A stretch of DNA of 37,670 nucleotides from Rubrivivax benzoatilyticus JA2 = ATCC BAA-35 (GCF_000190375.1 NZ_AEWG01000008.1:1-37670); one strand, 5' to 3'; counted from the stretch's first letter, positions 1 through 7,915 are shown. Notes: generated from the letters alone by a model not told the origin. Numbers and translations are program-made.

Positions 1-135
1 AGCGCGGCCCGCGCCACGTCCTCGGCCCAGCCGCTGCGTTTCATCGACGCCAGCAGGTCCTCGGCGCGGCAGCCCGCGGCGGCCTGGGGACAGGATCCAG
101 CGGCGCAGTTCGGCGGTCACGGTCTGGGGGCTCAT
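1..135 (-). pseudogene. N-terminus of a probable 2OG-Fe(II) oxygenase, frameshifted, cut by window edge
   Basis: An ATG at 135 opens a reading frame (MSPQTVTAELRRWILS) that then turns into low-complexity Arg/Gly residues. If one G is removed from the GGGG run at 86-89, the reading becomes ILSQAAAGCRAEDLLASM, then KRSGWAEDVARAA, open to the left edge. That pattern (ELRxWI, Q-A-x-AG, an LxxM helix, SGW-EDVA) is what I recall from the N-terminal extension of Burkholderiales prolyl-4-hydroxylase-like 2OG-Fe(II) oxygenases. The catalytic HxD...H part lies outside the window, so the assignment is tentative. The frameshift is either a homopolymer sequencing error or a real lesion. A -10-like hexamer lies 6 nt before the ATG and there is no ribosome binding site. 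Confidence 0.5.
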
Positions 136-141
136 GGCGCG

Positions 142-147
142 ATTCTG
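142..147 (-). promoter_or_regulatory. -10-like hexamer CAGAAT, 6 nt before the start codon
   Basis: On the minus strand the sequence reads GGCAGAATCGCGCCATG: CAGAAT, six bases, then the ATG at 135. With a normal 6-7 nt distance from -10 to the start of transcription, the mRNA would begin at the ATG. The same layout is seen at 11178-11183, and GACAAT at 1692-1697 is close to it. A weak -35 (TTCCGC, 165-170) has a 17-nt spacer. Confidence 0.35.
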
Positions 148-187
148 CCGGCGCCGCCGTGCCGGCGGAACCCGCGCCGCGGCGCGC

Positions 188-973
188 TCAGCCGCCCTGG
201 CGGCGGCGGAACACCAGCCGGTCGGGCGACGACGCCTCGGCGTCGAAGGCGTAACCCTCGGCGGCGAAGCCCTTCAGCCGCGATGGCGTGCCGATGCGCT
301 GCTGGATCGCCCAGCGTGCCATCAGCCCGCGCGCCCGCTTGGCGTGGAAGCTGACGATGCGCCAGCGGTCCTGCTTCCATTCCTCGAACACGCAGTCGAC
401 GACGCGCGCCTTCAGCGCCGGGCGCAGCGCGGCGCGCGAGTACTCCTGCGACGCGAGGTTGACGATCACCGGCGAAGCCTCGTCGGCCTGGCGCTCGTTC
501 AGGTGTTCGGCCAGCGTGTCGCCCCAGAAGGCGTAGAGGTCCTTGCCGCGCGCGGTGGCCACGGCCGTGCCCATCTCCAGGCGGTAGGGCTGCAGCCGGT
601 CCAGCGGGCGCAGCACGCCGTACAGGCCGGAGAGGATGACCAGGTGCTGCTGCGCCCAGGTGAGATCGGCGGTGGCCAGCGAGCCGGCGTCCAGGCCTTC
701 GTAGACGTCGCCGGCGAAGGCCAGCACCGCCGGCTTGCTGTTGGCCGCCGTCGCCTCGGGCTCCCAGGCGCCGTAGCGCGCGACGTTGAGCTGGGCCAGC
801 GGGTCCGACAGCGACATCAGCGACGCCACCTCGGCCGGCGTCTTGGTGCGCATCACCTCGATCAGCTCGGCGGCGCGTTCGACGAACAGCGGGTCGCTCG
901 CCTTGCGCGCGATGGAGGCGGGCACGGGGGTTTCGTAATCCAGGCGCTTGGCCGGAGACAGCAGGTAGAGCAT
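188..973 (-). CDS. yaaA: YaaA family peroxide stress protein (DUF328)
   Basis: A 261-residue cytoplasmic protein of the YaaA/DUF328 family, the usual length. Family hallmarks are clear: the N-terminus MLYLLSPAKRLDYETP, the central LQPYRLEMGT motif with K-DLYAFWG after it, the NLASQEYSRA stretch, and FHAKRARGLMARW near the C-terminus. In E. coli YaaA limits Fenton chemistry after H2O2 exposure by keeping free iron low, and it binds DNA; the family link is strong, while the role here is inferred. The ATG at 973 lies only 10 bases after the stop of the ypfH-like gene, with no evident ribosome binding site of its own, so the two are probably one transcript with coupled translation. Confidence 0.93.
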   Translation of the reverse strand: MLYLLSPAKRLDYETPVPASIARKASDPLFVERAAELIEVMRTKTPAEVASLMSLSDPLAQLNVARYGAWEPEATAANSKPAVLAFAGDVYEGLDAGSLATADLTWAQQHLVILSGLYGVLRPLDRLQPYRLEMGTAVATARGKDLYAFWGDTLAEHLNERQADEASPVIVNLASQEYSRAALRPALKARVVDCVFEEWKQDRWRIVSFHAKRARGLMARWAIQQRIGTPSRLKGFAAEGYAFDAEASSPDRLVFRRRQGG

Positions 974-983
974 CGGGGCGGTG

Positions 984-1685
984 TCAGTGCAGCGGTTCGT
1001 CGTCGGCGCGCGCGCCCGGCGGCGCCGAGCCCAGGGCCTCGGCCCAGGTGCGCGCCGGGATGTGATGGCGCAGGCGGAAGATCGCGCGGTCCACCAGCGC
1101 CGGGTGCAGCACGTGGCCCAGGCCTTCGGCGATGTCCAGCGTGGCGTCGCCGTTCAGCCCGGCCAGCGTCTCGAAGGCGCGGCGCGCGTGCGCGGCGTCG
1201 ATCACCGCGTCGGTGGCGCCGTGGAACAGGTGCAGCGTCGTCAGCCGCGGCGCCTGCGCCGGCAGGCGGGCGAAGCGGCCCGAGAACGCGAGCACGCGCC
1301 CGGCCAGGCCGTCGCACTGCGCGGCCGTCTCCAGCGCCAGGATCGCGCCTTGCGAGAAGCCGGCGATCGCGGTGGCCGGCGCCGGCACGCCCAGGCGGCG
1401 CTGCTCGGCGCGCACCCAGCTCCACAGCGCCGGCAGCGCCTCGGCGACACGTTCGGGACGGTTGGTCTCGTCGATGCCGGCGACCGAGAACCACTGGCGG
1501 CCGGCGCCGCCGCCGTCGAAAGCCTCGGGCGCGTCGGGCGCCAGCAGCGCGGCTTGCGGGAACTCGTGGCGCAGCGCCTGCGCCAGCGCGGCCATCGATG
1601 CGCCGCTGGAGCCCACGCCGTGCAGCAGCAGCACCAGCTGTTCAGGCTCGCCCTGGGCCGGCAGGGATTCGATCGCGAGATGCAT
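984..1685 (-). CDS. ypfH: YpfH-like alpha/beta-hydrolase (carboxylesterase)
   Basis: A 233-residue serine esterase of the phospholipase/carboxylesterase family, matching E. coli YpfH along its length. Visible features are the oxyanion-side LLLHGVGSSG (19-28), the GRQWFSV block (62-68) typical of YpfH, the nucleophile elbow AGFSQGA with Ser111, an Asp in FHGATDAVID and the catalytic His in GLGHVLHP. No signal peptide, so it is cytoplasmic; the natural substrate is unknown. The ATG at 1685 is preferred over an in-frame codon at 1733: it begins the conserved part, and a GACAAT hexamer stands 6 nt before it. It is first of a two-gene unit with yaaA, and starts about 53 bases after the dnaE2 stop. 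Confidence 0.9.
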   Translation of the reverse strand: MHLAIESLPAQGEPEQLVLLLHGVGSSGASMAALAQALRHEFPQAALLAPDAPEAFDGGGAGRQWFSVAGIDETNRPERVAEALPALWSWVRAEQRRLGVPAPATAIAGFSQGAILALETAAQCDGLAGRVLAFSGRFARLPAQAPRLTTLHLFHGATDAVIDAAHARRAFETLAGLNGDATLDIAEGLGHVLHPALVDRAIFRLRHHIPARTWAEALGSAPPGARADDEPLH

Positions 1686-1691
1686 GAGGCG

Positions 1692-1697
1692 ATTGTC
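1692..1697 (-). promoter_or_regulatory. -10-like hexamer GACAAT, 6 nt before ypfH
   Basis: The minus strand reads GGACAATCGCCTCATG. GACAAT matches four of six positions of TATAAT and is followed by six bases and the start codon, so ypfH may be leaderless. No -35 match is seen at 16-18 bases. It supports the start at 1685 and suggests ypfH-yaaA is transcribed apart from dnaE2. Confidence 0.35.
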
Positions 1698-1738
1698 CGC
1701 GTTCGAGGCGGGCCCCGCCGGCCCCGGGCGCAAACCCG

Positions 1739-4700
1739 TCAGTGGAAGTCGCGGCTGCGCGCCTGCAGGCCCTGCAGCAGCACCGTGTGGTCGACGAGCC
1801 GGCGCGCGACGAGGTGGCGCACCTCGCCTTCACGCTGCCAGACGCCGTAGACCGTCAGCAGCGTGCTGCCCAGCAGCGGCTTGCGCTGGGCCTCGGCCAC
1901 CGCCGGCCAGACGATGACGTTGACGCTGCCGGTCTCGTCTTCCAGCGTGACGAAGACCACGCCCTTGGCCGTGCCGGGCCGCTGGCGGTGCGTGACCAGG
2001 CCGCTGGCGCGCGCCAGCCGGCCCGAGGGGTAGTCGCGCAGCACCGCCGCCGGCTGCACGCGGCAGGCGGCGAGCTGCTCGCGCAGCAGCGCCAGCGGGT
2101 GGCGCTCCAGGCTCAGCCCGGTGGCGCGGTAGTCGGCCAGCACCGACTCGGCGGCGCCGGGCGCCGGCAGTGCGATGGTGTCCTCGTGCGTGCGCGTGGC
2201 CTGCAGCAGCGGCGTCGCACGCGCGTCGATGCCGGCCACGGCCCAGGCCGCCTGGTGGCGGTGGCCGGCCAGCGCCGCCAGCGCGCCGGCGTCGGCCAGC
2301 AGCGCCAGCTCGCGCCGGTCCAGCCGAGCGCGCCGCGCCAGGTCTTCGGCCGAGGCGAAGGCGCCGCCGGCCGCACGCGCGGCGACCAGCCGCCCGGCCG
2401 CGTCCTGCGGGAAACCGGTGACACGGCTGAAACCCAGCCGCACCGCACGCAGCCCCGGCGGCGCGCCGGGCGCAGCGGCCTCGTCTTCCAGCGTCGTCTC
2501 CCAGTCGCTGCGGAACACGTCGACCGGGCGCACGACGACGCCGTGCTCGCGTGCGTCGCGCACCAGCTGCGCCGGGGCGTAGAAGCCCATCGGCAGGCTG
2601 TTCAGCAGCGCGGCCAGAAAGGCGTCGGGGTGGTGGCGCTTGAGCCAGGCGCTGGCGTAGACCAGCTGCGCGAAGCTCGCCGCATGGCTCTCGGGGAAGC
2701 CGTATTCGCCGAAGCCTTCGATCTGCTTGAAGATGCGTTCGGCGAACTCGGCCGTGTAGCCCTTGGCGACCATGCGCCCGACGAGGCGCTCGTGGAACGG
2801 CCCCAGCCCGCCTTTGCGCTTCCAGGCCGCCATCGCGCGGCGCAGCCGGTCGGCCTCGCCGGGCGTGAAGTCGGCCGCCAGGATCGCCAGCTGCATCACC
2901 TGCTCCTGGAAGATCGGCACGCCCAGCGTGCGCTCCAGCGCCTGCTTGACCTCGGCGCTGGGGTAGTCGACCGGCTCCTCGCCGCAGCGCCGCTTCAGGT
3001 AGGGGTGCACCATGCCGCCCTGGATCGGCCCCGGGCGCACGATCGCGACCTCGATGACGAGGTCGTAGAACTTCTCGGGTCTGAGCCTTGGCAGCATGCT
3101 CATCTGCGCCCGGCTCTCGACCTGGAAGACGCCGATGCTGTCGCCGGCCGAGAGCATGTCGTAGACCGGCTTCTCGTCCTGCGGGATCTGGTGCAGCGCC
3201 AGCGGCGCGCCGCGCTTGGCGCCGACGAAGTCCAGCGCACGCCGGATCGCGCTCAGCATGCCGAGCGCCAGCAGGTCGACCTTCATCAGGCCGAGCGCGT
3301 CGAGGTCGTCCTTGTCCCACTGCACGACGCTGCGGTCTTCCATCGCCGCGTTCTCCACCGGCACCAGCTGCGACAGCTCGTCGCGTGCGATGACGAAGCC
3401 GCCGGGGTGCTGGCTCAGGTGGCGCGGGAAACCGATCAGCTGCTCGGTCAGCTCGACCCACAGCCGGCACAGCGGCGCCGCCGGGTCCAGACCCTGCTCG
3501 CGCAAGCGCTCGGGGTCGATGCGGCGGCCGTCGAACCACTGCTGGCCACGCGCGACCGATTCGATGCGGTCCAGGTCCAGCCCGAGCGCGCGGCCGACGT
3601 CGCGCAGCGCCGAACGCGGCCGGTAGCTGATGACCACCGCCGTCAGCGCGGCGCGGTGGCGGCCGTACCTCTGGTAGACGTACTGGATGACCTCCTCGCG
3701 GCGCTGGTGCTCGAAGTCGATGTCGATGTCCGGCGGCTCGTTGCGCTCCTCGCTGATGAAACGCTCGAACAGCAGCGTCGACTTCGACGGGTCGACCGCG
3801 GTGACCTCCAGGCAGTAGCAGACCGCCGAGTTGGCGGCGCTGCCGCGGCCCTGGCAGAGGATGTCCTGGTCGCGTGCCCAGTGCACGATGTCGGCGACGG
3901 TGAGGAAGTACGGCTCGTAGCCCAGGCGCGCGATCAGCGCCAGCTCGTGCTCGATCTGCGCACGCACCGCGGCGGGCACACCGGCCGGGAAACGCCGGCG
4001 CGCGCCCGACTCGGTCAGCTCGCGCAGCCAGGAGGTCGGCGTGTGGCCCGCGGGCACGATCTCGCGCGGGTACTCGTACTTCAGCTCGGCGAGCGTGAAG
4101 CTGCAGCGCTCGGCGACGGCCAGCGTCGCCGCCAGCCACTCGGGCCGGTACAGCGCCGCCAGCCGCGCGCGCGGGCGCAGATGGGCCTCGGCGTTGGGCT
4201 CCAGATCAAAGCCGCATTCGGCCACCGGGCGTTTGAGCCGGGTGGCGGCCAGCACGTCGAGCAGCGGCTTGCGCGAGCGCGTGTGCATCAACACGCCGCC
4301 GGCGGCGACCACCGGCAGCCCGGCCTGCGCCGCCACGCGCGTGACGGTGTCCACGAGGTCGGCATCGCCGGCGTGGTGCAGCAGCTCCAGCGCGACGGCG
4401 GCGCGCTCCGGGCCGAACCAGGTCTTGAGCCACGACGCATGCGCGAACACCGTCTCCAGCGGCTGCGCCGCATCGGGCAGCAGCAGCGCGATGCAGCCGG
4501 GCAGCCCGGCGAGAAAAGGCGCGGTCGGCACGGCGCCTTCGAGGTCGCTGCGCCAGGCCAGGTACTCGCCCTTGGCCGCCCGCCGGCGCGCGACGGTGAT
4601 CCAGTGCGCCAGGTTGCCGTAGCCGCGGCGCGTCTGCGCCAGCAGCACGAGGCGCGGTTCGTCGGCGTCGGGCGTCTCGGGCGGCGGCGCCAGCCGCATC

Positions 4701-4912
4701 TCGGCGCCGACGATCAGCTTCAAGCCCAGGCGTTCGGCCTCGGCATGCGCGCGCACGACGCCGGCCAGCGAACCTTCGTCGGTGATGGCGAGTGCCGCGT
4801 AGCCCAGCACGTGTGCACGCGCCACCAGCTCCTCCGGGTGCGAGGCCCCGACGAGGAAGCTGAAGTTGCTGCGGCAGTGCAGCTCGGCGTAGGGCGGGAG
4901 GGCGGTGGGCAC
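1739..4912 (-). CDS. dnaE2: Error-prone DNA polymerase DnaE2
   Basis: A 1057-residue C-family polymerase alpha subunit of the DnaE2/ImuC type, full length. The PHP domain fills about residues 8-200 (Y-AELHCRSNFSFLVGAS). The palm holds CQGRGSAANSAVCY (353-366) and the catalytic acidic motif PPDIDIDF (393-400). A C-terminal OB fold lies near 950-1040 (VFVTLEDETGSVNVIVW), and the protein ends in SRDFH, typical of DnaE2. DnaE2 performs damage-induced mutagenic lesion bypass, normally with ImuA and ImuB. Those genes are not beside it here: upstream is a divergent DUF2721 gene and downstream is ypfH. The start is GTG at 4912, matching the family N-terminus, with no strong ribosome binding site. A LexA box lies 22 bases upstream. 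Confidence 0.96.
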   Translation of the reverse strand: MPTALPPYAELHCRSNFSFLVGASHPEELVARAHVLGYAALAITDEGSLAGVVRAHAEAERLGLKLIVGAEMRLAPPPETPDADEPRLVLLAQTRRGYGNLAHWITVARRRAAKGEYLAWRSDLEGAVPTAPFLAGLPGCIALLLPDAAQPLETVFAHASWLKTWFGPERAAVALELLHHAGDADLVDTVTRVAAQAGLPVVAAGGVLMHTRSRKPLLDVLAATRLKRPVAECGFDLEPNAEAHLRPRARLAALYRPEWLAATLAVAERCSFTLAELKYEYPREIVPAGHTPTSWLRELTESGARRRFPAGVPAAVRAQIEHELALIARLGYEPYFLTVADIVHWARDQDILCQGRGSAANSAVCYCLEVTAVDPSKSTLLFERFISEERNEPPDIDIDFEHQRREEVIQYVYQRYGRHRAALTAVVISYRPRSALRDVGRALGLDLDRIESVARGQQWFDGRRIDPERLREQGLDPAAPLCRLWVELTEQLIGFPRHLSQHPGGFVIARDELSQLVPVENAAMEDRSVVQWDKDDLDALGLMKVDLLALGMLSAIRRALDFVGAKRGAPLALHQIPQDEKPVYDMLSAGDSIGVFQVESRAQMSMLPRLRPEKFYDLVIEVAIVRPGPIQGGMVHPYLKRRCGEEPVDYPSAEVKQALERTLGVPIFQEQVMQLAILAADFTPGEADRLRRAMAAWKRKGGLGPFHERLVGRMVAKGYTAEFAERIFKQIEGFGEYGFPESHAASFAQLVYASAWLKRHHPDAFLAALLNSLPMGFYAPAQLVRDAREHGVVVRPVDVFRSDWETTLEDEAAAPGAPPGLRAVRLGFSRVTGFPQDAAGRLVAARAAGGAFASAEDLARRARLDRRELALLADAGALAALAGHRHQAAWAVAGIDARATPLLQATRTHEDTIALPAPGAAESVLADYRATGLSLERHPLALLREQLAACRVQPAAVLRDYPSGRLARASGLVTHRQRPGTAKGVVFVTLEDETGSVNVIVWPAVAEAQRKPLLGSTLLTVYGVWQREGEVRHLVARRLVDHTVLLQGLQARSRDFH

Positions 4913-4934
4913 GCGGGCACCGTGCGGAGCGAGA

Positions 4935-4950
4935 CTGTTCTTTTATACAG
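4935..4950 (-). promoter_or_regulatory. LexA (SOS) box with overlapping -10 of dnaE2
   Basis: The 16-bp CTGTATAAAAGAACAG (minus strand) is a perfect CTGT-N8-ACAG LexA operator. It contains TATAAA (4947 down to 4942), a good -10 for dnaE2, so bound LexA would cover the promoter. No convincing -35 is visible. The box also lies about 48-63 bases upstream of the divergent gene at 4998, too far for a simple promoter block there. Confidence 0.9.
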
Positions 4951-4984
4951 CATCGCGAGCACCCCGCCGCTCGCATGGCTGGCC

Positions 4985-4990
4985 GATACT
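4985..4990 (+). promoter_or_regulatory. -10-like hexamer GATACT, 7 nt before DUF2721 gene
   Basis: GATACT (four of six matches to TATAAT) is followed by CGCCGCC and the ATG at 4998, without a ribosome binding site. The arrangement fits a leaderless transcript. The same hexamer with a 6-nt gap precedes the lipoprotein gene at 23400. Confidence 0.35.
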
Positions 4991-4997
4991 CGCCGCC

Positions 4998-5441
4998 ATG
5001 ATCGACCCCTCCTCCGCCCTCGGCGACGTGCCGCGTGCGATCCAGCTGGCGCTGGCGCCGGTGTTCCTGCTGACCGGCATCGCCGGCATGCTCAACGTGA
5101 TGGCCTCGCGGCTGGCGCGCATCATCGACCGCGGGCGCAAGCTGACCGAAGGCCCGCCGCCGGTGGCCGAGCCCTACCTGTCGCTGGAACTGCAGACGCT
5201 GGAACGCCGCCGGCGCTTCGCCGGCGCCGCGATCACCGCCTGCGCCGGCGCCGCGCTGCTGGTCTGCACCGTCATCGCCGCGCTGTTCGTCGAGGTCTAC
5301 CTGCAGGTCAGCCTGCGCGGCGTCGTCGGCCTGCTGTTCACCGCGGCGACGCTGGCGCTGCTGGTCGGCCTGGCCTACTTCCTGCGCGAGGTGCACCTGG
5401 CGACGCAGACGGTGCGCATCACGCTGAAGCGGCCGCACTGA
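4998..5441 (+). CDS. DUF2721 family membrane protein
   Basis: A 147-residue inner-membrane protein of the DUF2721 family, function unknown. It begins with MIDPSSALGDVPRAIQLALAP, typical for the family, followed by a hydrophobic segment (about 17-33), then the conserved basic stretch LARIIDRGRKL (about 38-48). Two further hydrophobic segments (about 70-90 and 98-118) precede a charged tail. An upstream in-frame codon at 4905 would add 31 residues overlapping the LexA box and the GATACT hexamer, so the ATG at 4998 is chosen. It is divergent from dnaE2 and convergent with the permease gene ending at 5491; nothing links it to either. Confidence 0.85.
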   Translation: MIDPSSALGDVPRAIQLALAPVFLLTGIAGMLNVMASRLARIIDRGRKLTEGPPPVAEPYLSLELQTLERRRRFAGAAITACAGAALLVCTVIAALFVEVYLQVSLRGVVGLLFTAATLALLVGLAYFLREVHLATQTVRITLKRPH

Positions 5442-5490
5442 GGCTCGCGCTCAGCCCCTTGCGCGGGTTTCGCGCTCTGGCGGCGCTTGA

Positions 5491-6186
5491 TCAGCCGGCG
5501 GCGGCCCCCCTGCCGCCGGCGGCACGCGCCGCGGCGCCGGCCGCCCAGTCGAGCGCGCTGCACAGCAGCCAGTAGACGGCGCCGACGAAGAGGAAGACCT
5601 CGGTCGGGTGCACCATCACCCGGGCGTTGACCTGGGTCGCCAGGAACGACAGCTCGCCGACGCCGACGATGTAGGCCAGCGAGCTGTCCTTGATCAGCGT
5701 GACCCACTGGTTGACGAAGGACGGCAGCATCATGCGCAGCGCCTGCGGCAGCACGACGTGGCGCAGCGCGCCCCAGCGCGTGAAGCCCAGCGCCAGGCCC
5801 GCCGCCCACTGCCCCGCGCCGACGCCGCGGATGCCGGCGGCCACCGCGTGCGCGAGGTAGGCGCCGCCGACCAGCGACAGCGCCGCCATCACCGACAGCA
5901 CGCCGGGCACGTCGACGCCGAAGACGATGGGCAGCAGGAAGTAGGTCCAGAAGATCAGCATCAGCACTGGGATCGCGCGCAGCAGGCCGAGCACGGCGCT
6001 GAGCAGCGCCAGCGCCGCGCCGTCGAGCATCACCAGCGCCACACCCAGCCCCAGGCCGAGCAGCGCCGAGGCGAGGCCCGAACCGGCCGACAGCAGCAGC
6101 GTCAGCAGTGCGCCGCCGGGCGGGCCGTCGGGGAAGGTGCCCCACAGCAGATAGCCCAGGTCGTCCAGCAGGAACGAGAAGTCCAT
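5491..6186 (-). CDS. Amino-acid ABC transporter permease (GltK-like)
   Basis: A 231-residue inner-membrane permease of the polar amino-acid (HisM/GltK) family. It has several hydrophobic helices and the cytoplasmic EAA loop in the form AAGLALGFTRWGALRHVVLP, followed by QALRMMLPSFVNQW, where the ATPase would dock. IKDSSLAYIVGVGELSF is typical of this subfamily. The ATG at 6186 (MDFSFLLDD) lies 4 bases after the stop of the partner permease, so translation is likely coupled. A codon eight residues upstream is possible but would overlap that gene. The two permeases should form a heterodimer; the substrate cannot be read from the sequence. Confidence 0.9.
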   Translation of the reverse strand: MDFSFLLDDLGYLLWGTFPDGPPGGALLTLLLSAGSGLASALLGLGLGVALVMLDGAALALLSAVLGLLRAIPVLMLIFWTYFLLPIVFGVDVPGVLSVMAALSLVGGAYLAHAVAAGIRGVGAGQWAAGLALGFTRWGALRHVVLPQALRMMLPSFVNQWVTLIKDSSLAYIVGVGELSFLATQVNARVMVHPTEVFLFVGAVYWLLCSALDWAAGAAARAAGGRGAAAG

Positions 6187-6190
6187 CGCC

Positions 6191-6946
6191 TCAGCCTCCC
6201 GCCGCTGCAACGCGGCGCTGGCGCCGGCTCTGCAGCAGCTGGCCCAGCAGCTGCAGCGCGACGATGGCGACGACGTAGAGCAGCGTCGCGACGCCGTAGA
6301 CCTGGAAGGTCTTCCAGGTCTCGGCCTCGGCCTGGCGCGTGCGGTAGGACAGCTCCAGCAGCCCGATCGCCATGCCCAGCGAGGTGTTCTTCAGGATGTT
6401 CATGTACTGGCCCAGCAGCGGCGGCAGCGCGATGCGCAGCGCCTGCGGCAGCACGACGTGGCGCAGCGCCTGCCAGGGCGTCAGGCCGAGCGCGATCCCC
6501 GCTTCGCGCTGGCCGGCCGGCACGCCGCGCAGGCCGGAGCGGATGTCCTCGCCGACATAGGCGGCCGAATAGAACACCAGCCCGGTGACCGCGGCCAGGA
6601 ACTCGAACGAGGGCCAGCGCAGCACCAGCCCGCCCAGAGCGAGCTCGTGCGGCGTGTTCAGCCAGGGCAGCAGGTCCTCGGGCAGCAGCGCCGGCAGGCC
6701 GAAGTACCAGAAGAAGAGCTGCACCAGCAGCGGCGTGTTGCGAAACAGCGAGAGGTAGACGCCGGTGGCGCGTGTCAGCGCCGGCCGGCCGCTCTCGCGC
6801 GCCGCGGCCAGCAGCGCGCCGAGCAGCGTCGCCGCGGCGACGACGATCGCCGTCGTCCACAGCGTCATCACCCAGCCGTCGAGCAGCCAGCCGAGGTACT
6901 TGGGCGCCAGCAGGTCCTGGCGCAGCACGGGGGGAATCCAGTCCAT
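6191..6946 (-). CDS. Amino-acid ABC transporter permease (GltJ-like)
   Basis: A 251-residue membrane permease, partner of the next gene. It contains the conserved YLSLFRNTPLLVQLFFWYFG segment of glutamate/aspartate-type permeases and the EAA loop EAGIALGLTPWQALRHVVLP with QALRIALPPLLGQYMN after it. The ending is Arg/Ala rich. It follows the binding-protein gene after 74 bases that include a GC-rich hairpin, so binding protein, GltJ-like and GltK-like genes form one unit. GltJ/GltK are the nearest named relatives, but specificity for glutamate is not established. Confidence 0.9.
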   Translation of the reverse strand: MDWIPPVLRQDLLAPKYLGWLLDGWVMTLWTTAIVVAAATLLGALLAAARESGRPALTRATGVYLSLFRNTPLLVQLFFWYFGLPALLPEDLLPWLNTPHELALGGLVLRWPSFEFLAAVTGLVFYSAAYVGEDIRSGLRGVPAGQREAGIALGLTPWQALRHVVLPQALRIALPPLLGQYMNILKNTSLGMAIGLLELSYRTRQAEAETWKTFQVYGVATLLYVVAIVALQLLGQLLQSRRQRRVAAAGG

Positions 6947-6998
6947 CCGGAAATGCCGAAGCCGGGCGCGCGATCGACGCGGGCCCGGCGGTGTTCAA

Positions 6999-7015
6999 GG
7001 GCGGCGCGGCCGCCC
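6999..7015 (-). terminator. GC hairpin between binding-protein and permease genes
   Basis: GGGCGGC-CGC-GCCGCCC forms a perfect 7-bp stem with a 3-nt loop just after the binding-protein stop. There is no T-run. In binding-protein operons such hairpins often protect the upstream mRNA and lower expression of the permeases; that role is inferred here. Confidence 0.5.
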
Positions 7016-7020
7016 GGGGG

Positions 7021-7833
7021 TCAGGTCTTGTCGCCGATCTTGAAGATGCGCTTGAGCGGCGTCTTCGTCGTCGGTCCGAACCAGGTGTCGTAGATCTTCT
7101 GCGCCCGGCCGTCGGCTTCCAGCTCGAGCAGCGTCTTGTTGACGAACTCGGTCAGCGCCGTCTCGCCCTTGGGGATGCCGACGCCGATGTAGTCCTGCGA
7201 GATCGCGAACGGCGGGATCTCGTACTTGTCGCGGTCGGGCACGTTGGCCAGCAGGCCGATCAGCTTGGGACCGTCCTGCGAGATCGCCTGCACGTTGCCG
7301 TTGCGCAGCGCGGTGAAGGCGAACGGCGTGTCGTCGTAGGCCACCAGCGTCGCCTGCGGGTACTTCTCGCGCAGCTGGATCTCGTTGGTCGTGCCCTTGT
7401 CGACGCCGATGCGCAGGCCGCTCAGCTGCTCGGGCGACTTCAGCGTGCCCTTCCTGGCGATGAACTGCGTGCCCGAGGCGAAGTACGGGATGCTGAAGCC
7501 GACGACCTTGGCGCGTTCCTCGGTGATCGTGAAGTTGGCGAAGACCAGGTCGACCTTGTTCGAGGCCAGCAGCGGCACGCGGTTGGCCGGGTTGGTCGGC
7601 ACGATCTGCAGCTTGACGCCGAGCTTCTTGGCGAAGGCCTCGGCGTAGTCGACGTCCAGGCCGACGATCTTCTTCGTCTTCGCGTCGACATAACCGAACG
7701 GCGGGTTGGCGTCGAAGGCGGCGACACGCAGCACGCCGGCCTTCTGGATGTCGGCCAGGCGGTCGGCCCAGGCACCGCTGGCGGCCAGCGCGAGCGCGGC
7801 CAGCACGAAGGTCTGCGGACGGATCGATTTCAT
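7021..7833 (-). CDS. ABC transporter periplasmic amino-acid-binding protein
   Basis: A 270-residue family-3 solute-binding protein. Residues 1-23 (MKSIRP, a hydrophobic core, ending GAWA) are a signal peptide for export to the periplasm. The mature part has GVLRVAAFDANPPFGYVD, then IVGLDVDYAEAFAKKLG, NFTITEERAKVVGFSIPY and GVDKGTTNEI, all normal for polar amino-acid binders. The start is supported by a strong GAGGAGAA ribosome binding site 7-8 bases upstream. It is first in a three-gene unit with two permeases. No ATPase gene follows or precedes, so the transporter must borrow one encoded elsewhere, or the cluster has lost it. Confidence 0.93.
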   Translation of the reverse strand: MKSIRPQTFVLAALALAASGAWADRLADIQKAGVLRVAAFDANPPFGYVDAKTKKIVGLDVDYAEAFAKKLGVKLQIVPTNPANRVPLLASNKVDLVFANFTITEERAKVVGFSIPYFASGTQFIARKGTLKSPEQLSGLRIGVDKGTTNEIQLREKYPQATLVAYDDTPFAFTALRNGNVQAISQDGPKLIGLLANVPDRDKYEIPPFAISQDYIGVGIPKGETALTEFVNKTLLELEADGRAQKIYDTWFGPTTKTPLKRIFKIGDKT

Positions 7834-7852
7834 GTGTTCTTCTCCTCAGATG

Positions 7853-7915
7853 CGTTGCACCTCCCGCAACGGCTTGTCTAGACGAGAGGCTCCTAATAAT
7901 CGTAAACCCGTATAC
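7853..7915. promoter_or_regulatory. Leader and likely operator region of the ABC transporter
   Basis: The 240-base gap before the binding-protein gene contains the only clearly AT-rich stretch of this part (about 7890-7960). Three dyads are seen: CGTTGC-N7-GCAACG (7853-7871), CTTGTCTAGACGAG (7873-7886, imperfect palindrome) and a GTATAC palindrome (7910-7915) within CCCGTATACAAG, which resembles half of a GntR-type operator. A regulator site or leader structure is likely; which protein binds is unknown. I could not place a confident -35/-10 pair. Confidence 0.35.

Noticed and set aside
984..1733. A longer start for the YpfH-like gene at 1733
   Set aside because: The extra 16 residues are not family-like, and the -10-like GACAAT lies between the two starts, favouring 1685.
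4905..5441. A start for the DUF2721 gene at 4905
   Set aside because: The extension overlaps the dnaE2 start and LexA box and has no family similarity; MIDPSSALGD at 4998 fits the family.
1742..5575. A very long plus-strand open frame of 1277 codons opposite dnaE2
   Set aside because: It is the antisense of a clear DnaE2 gene; long open shadow frames are expected in DNA this GC-rich, and the translation is low-complexity Arg/Ala/Gln without motifs.
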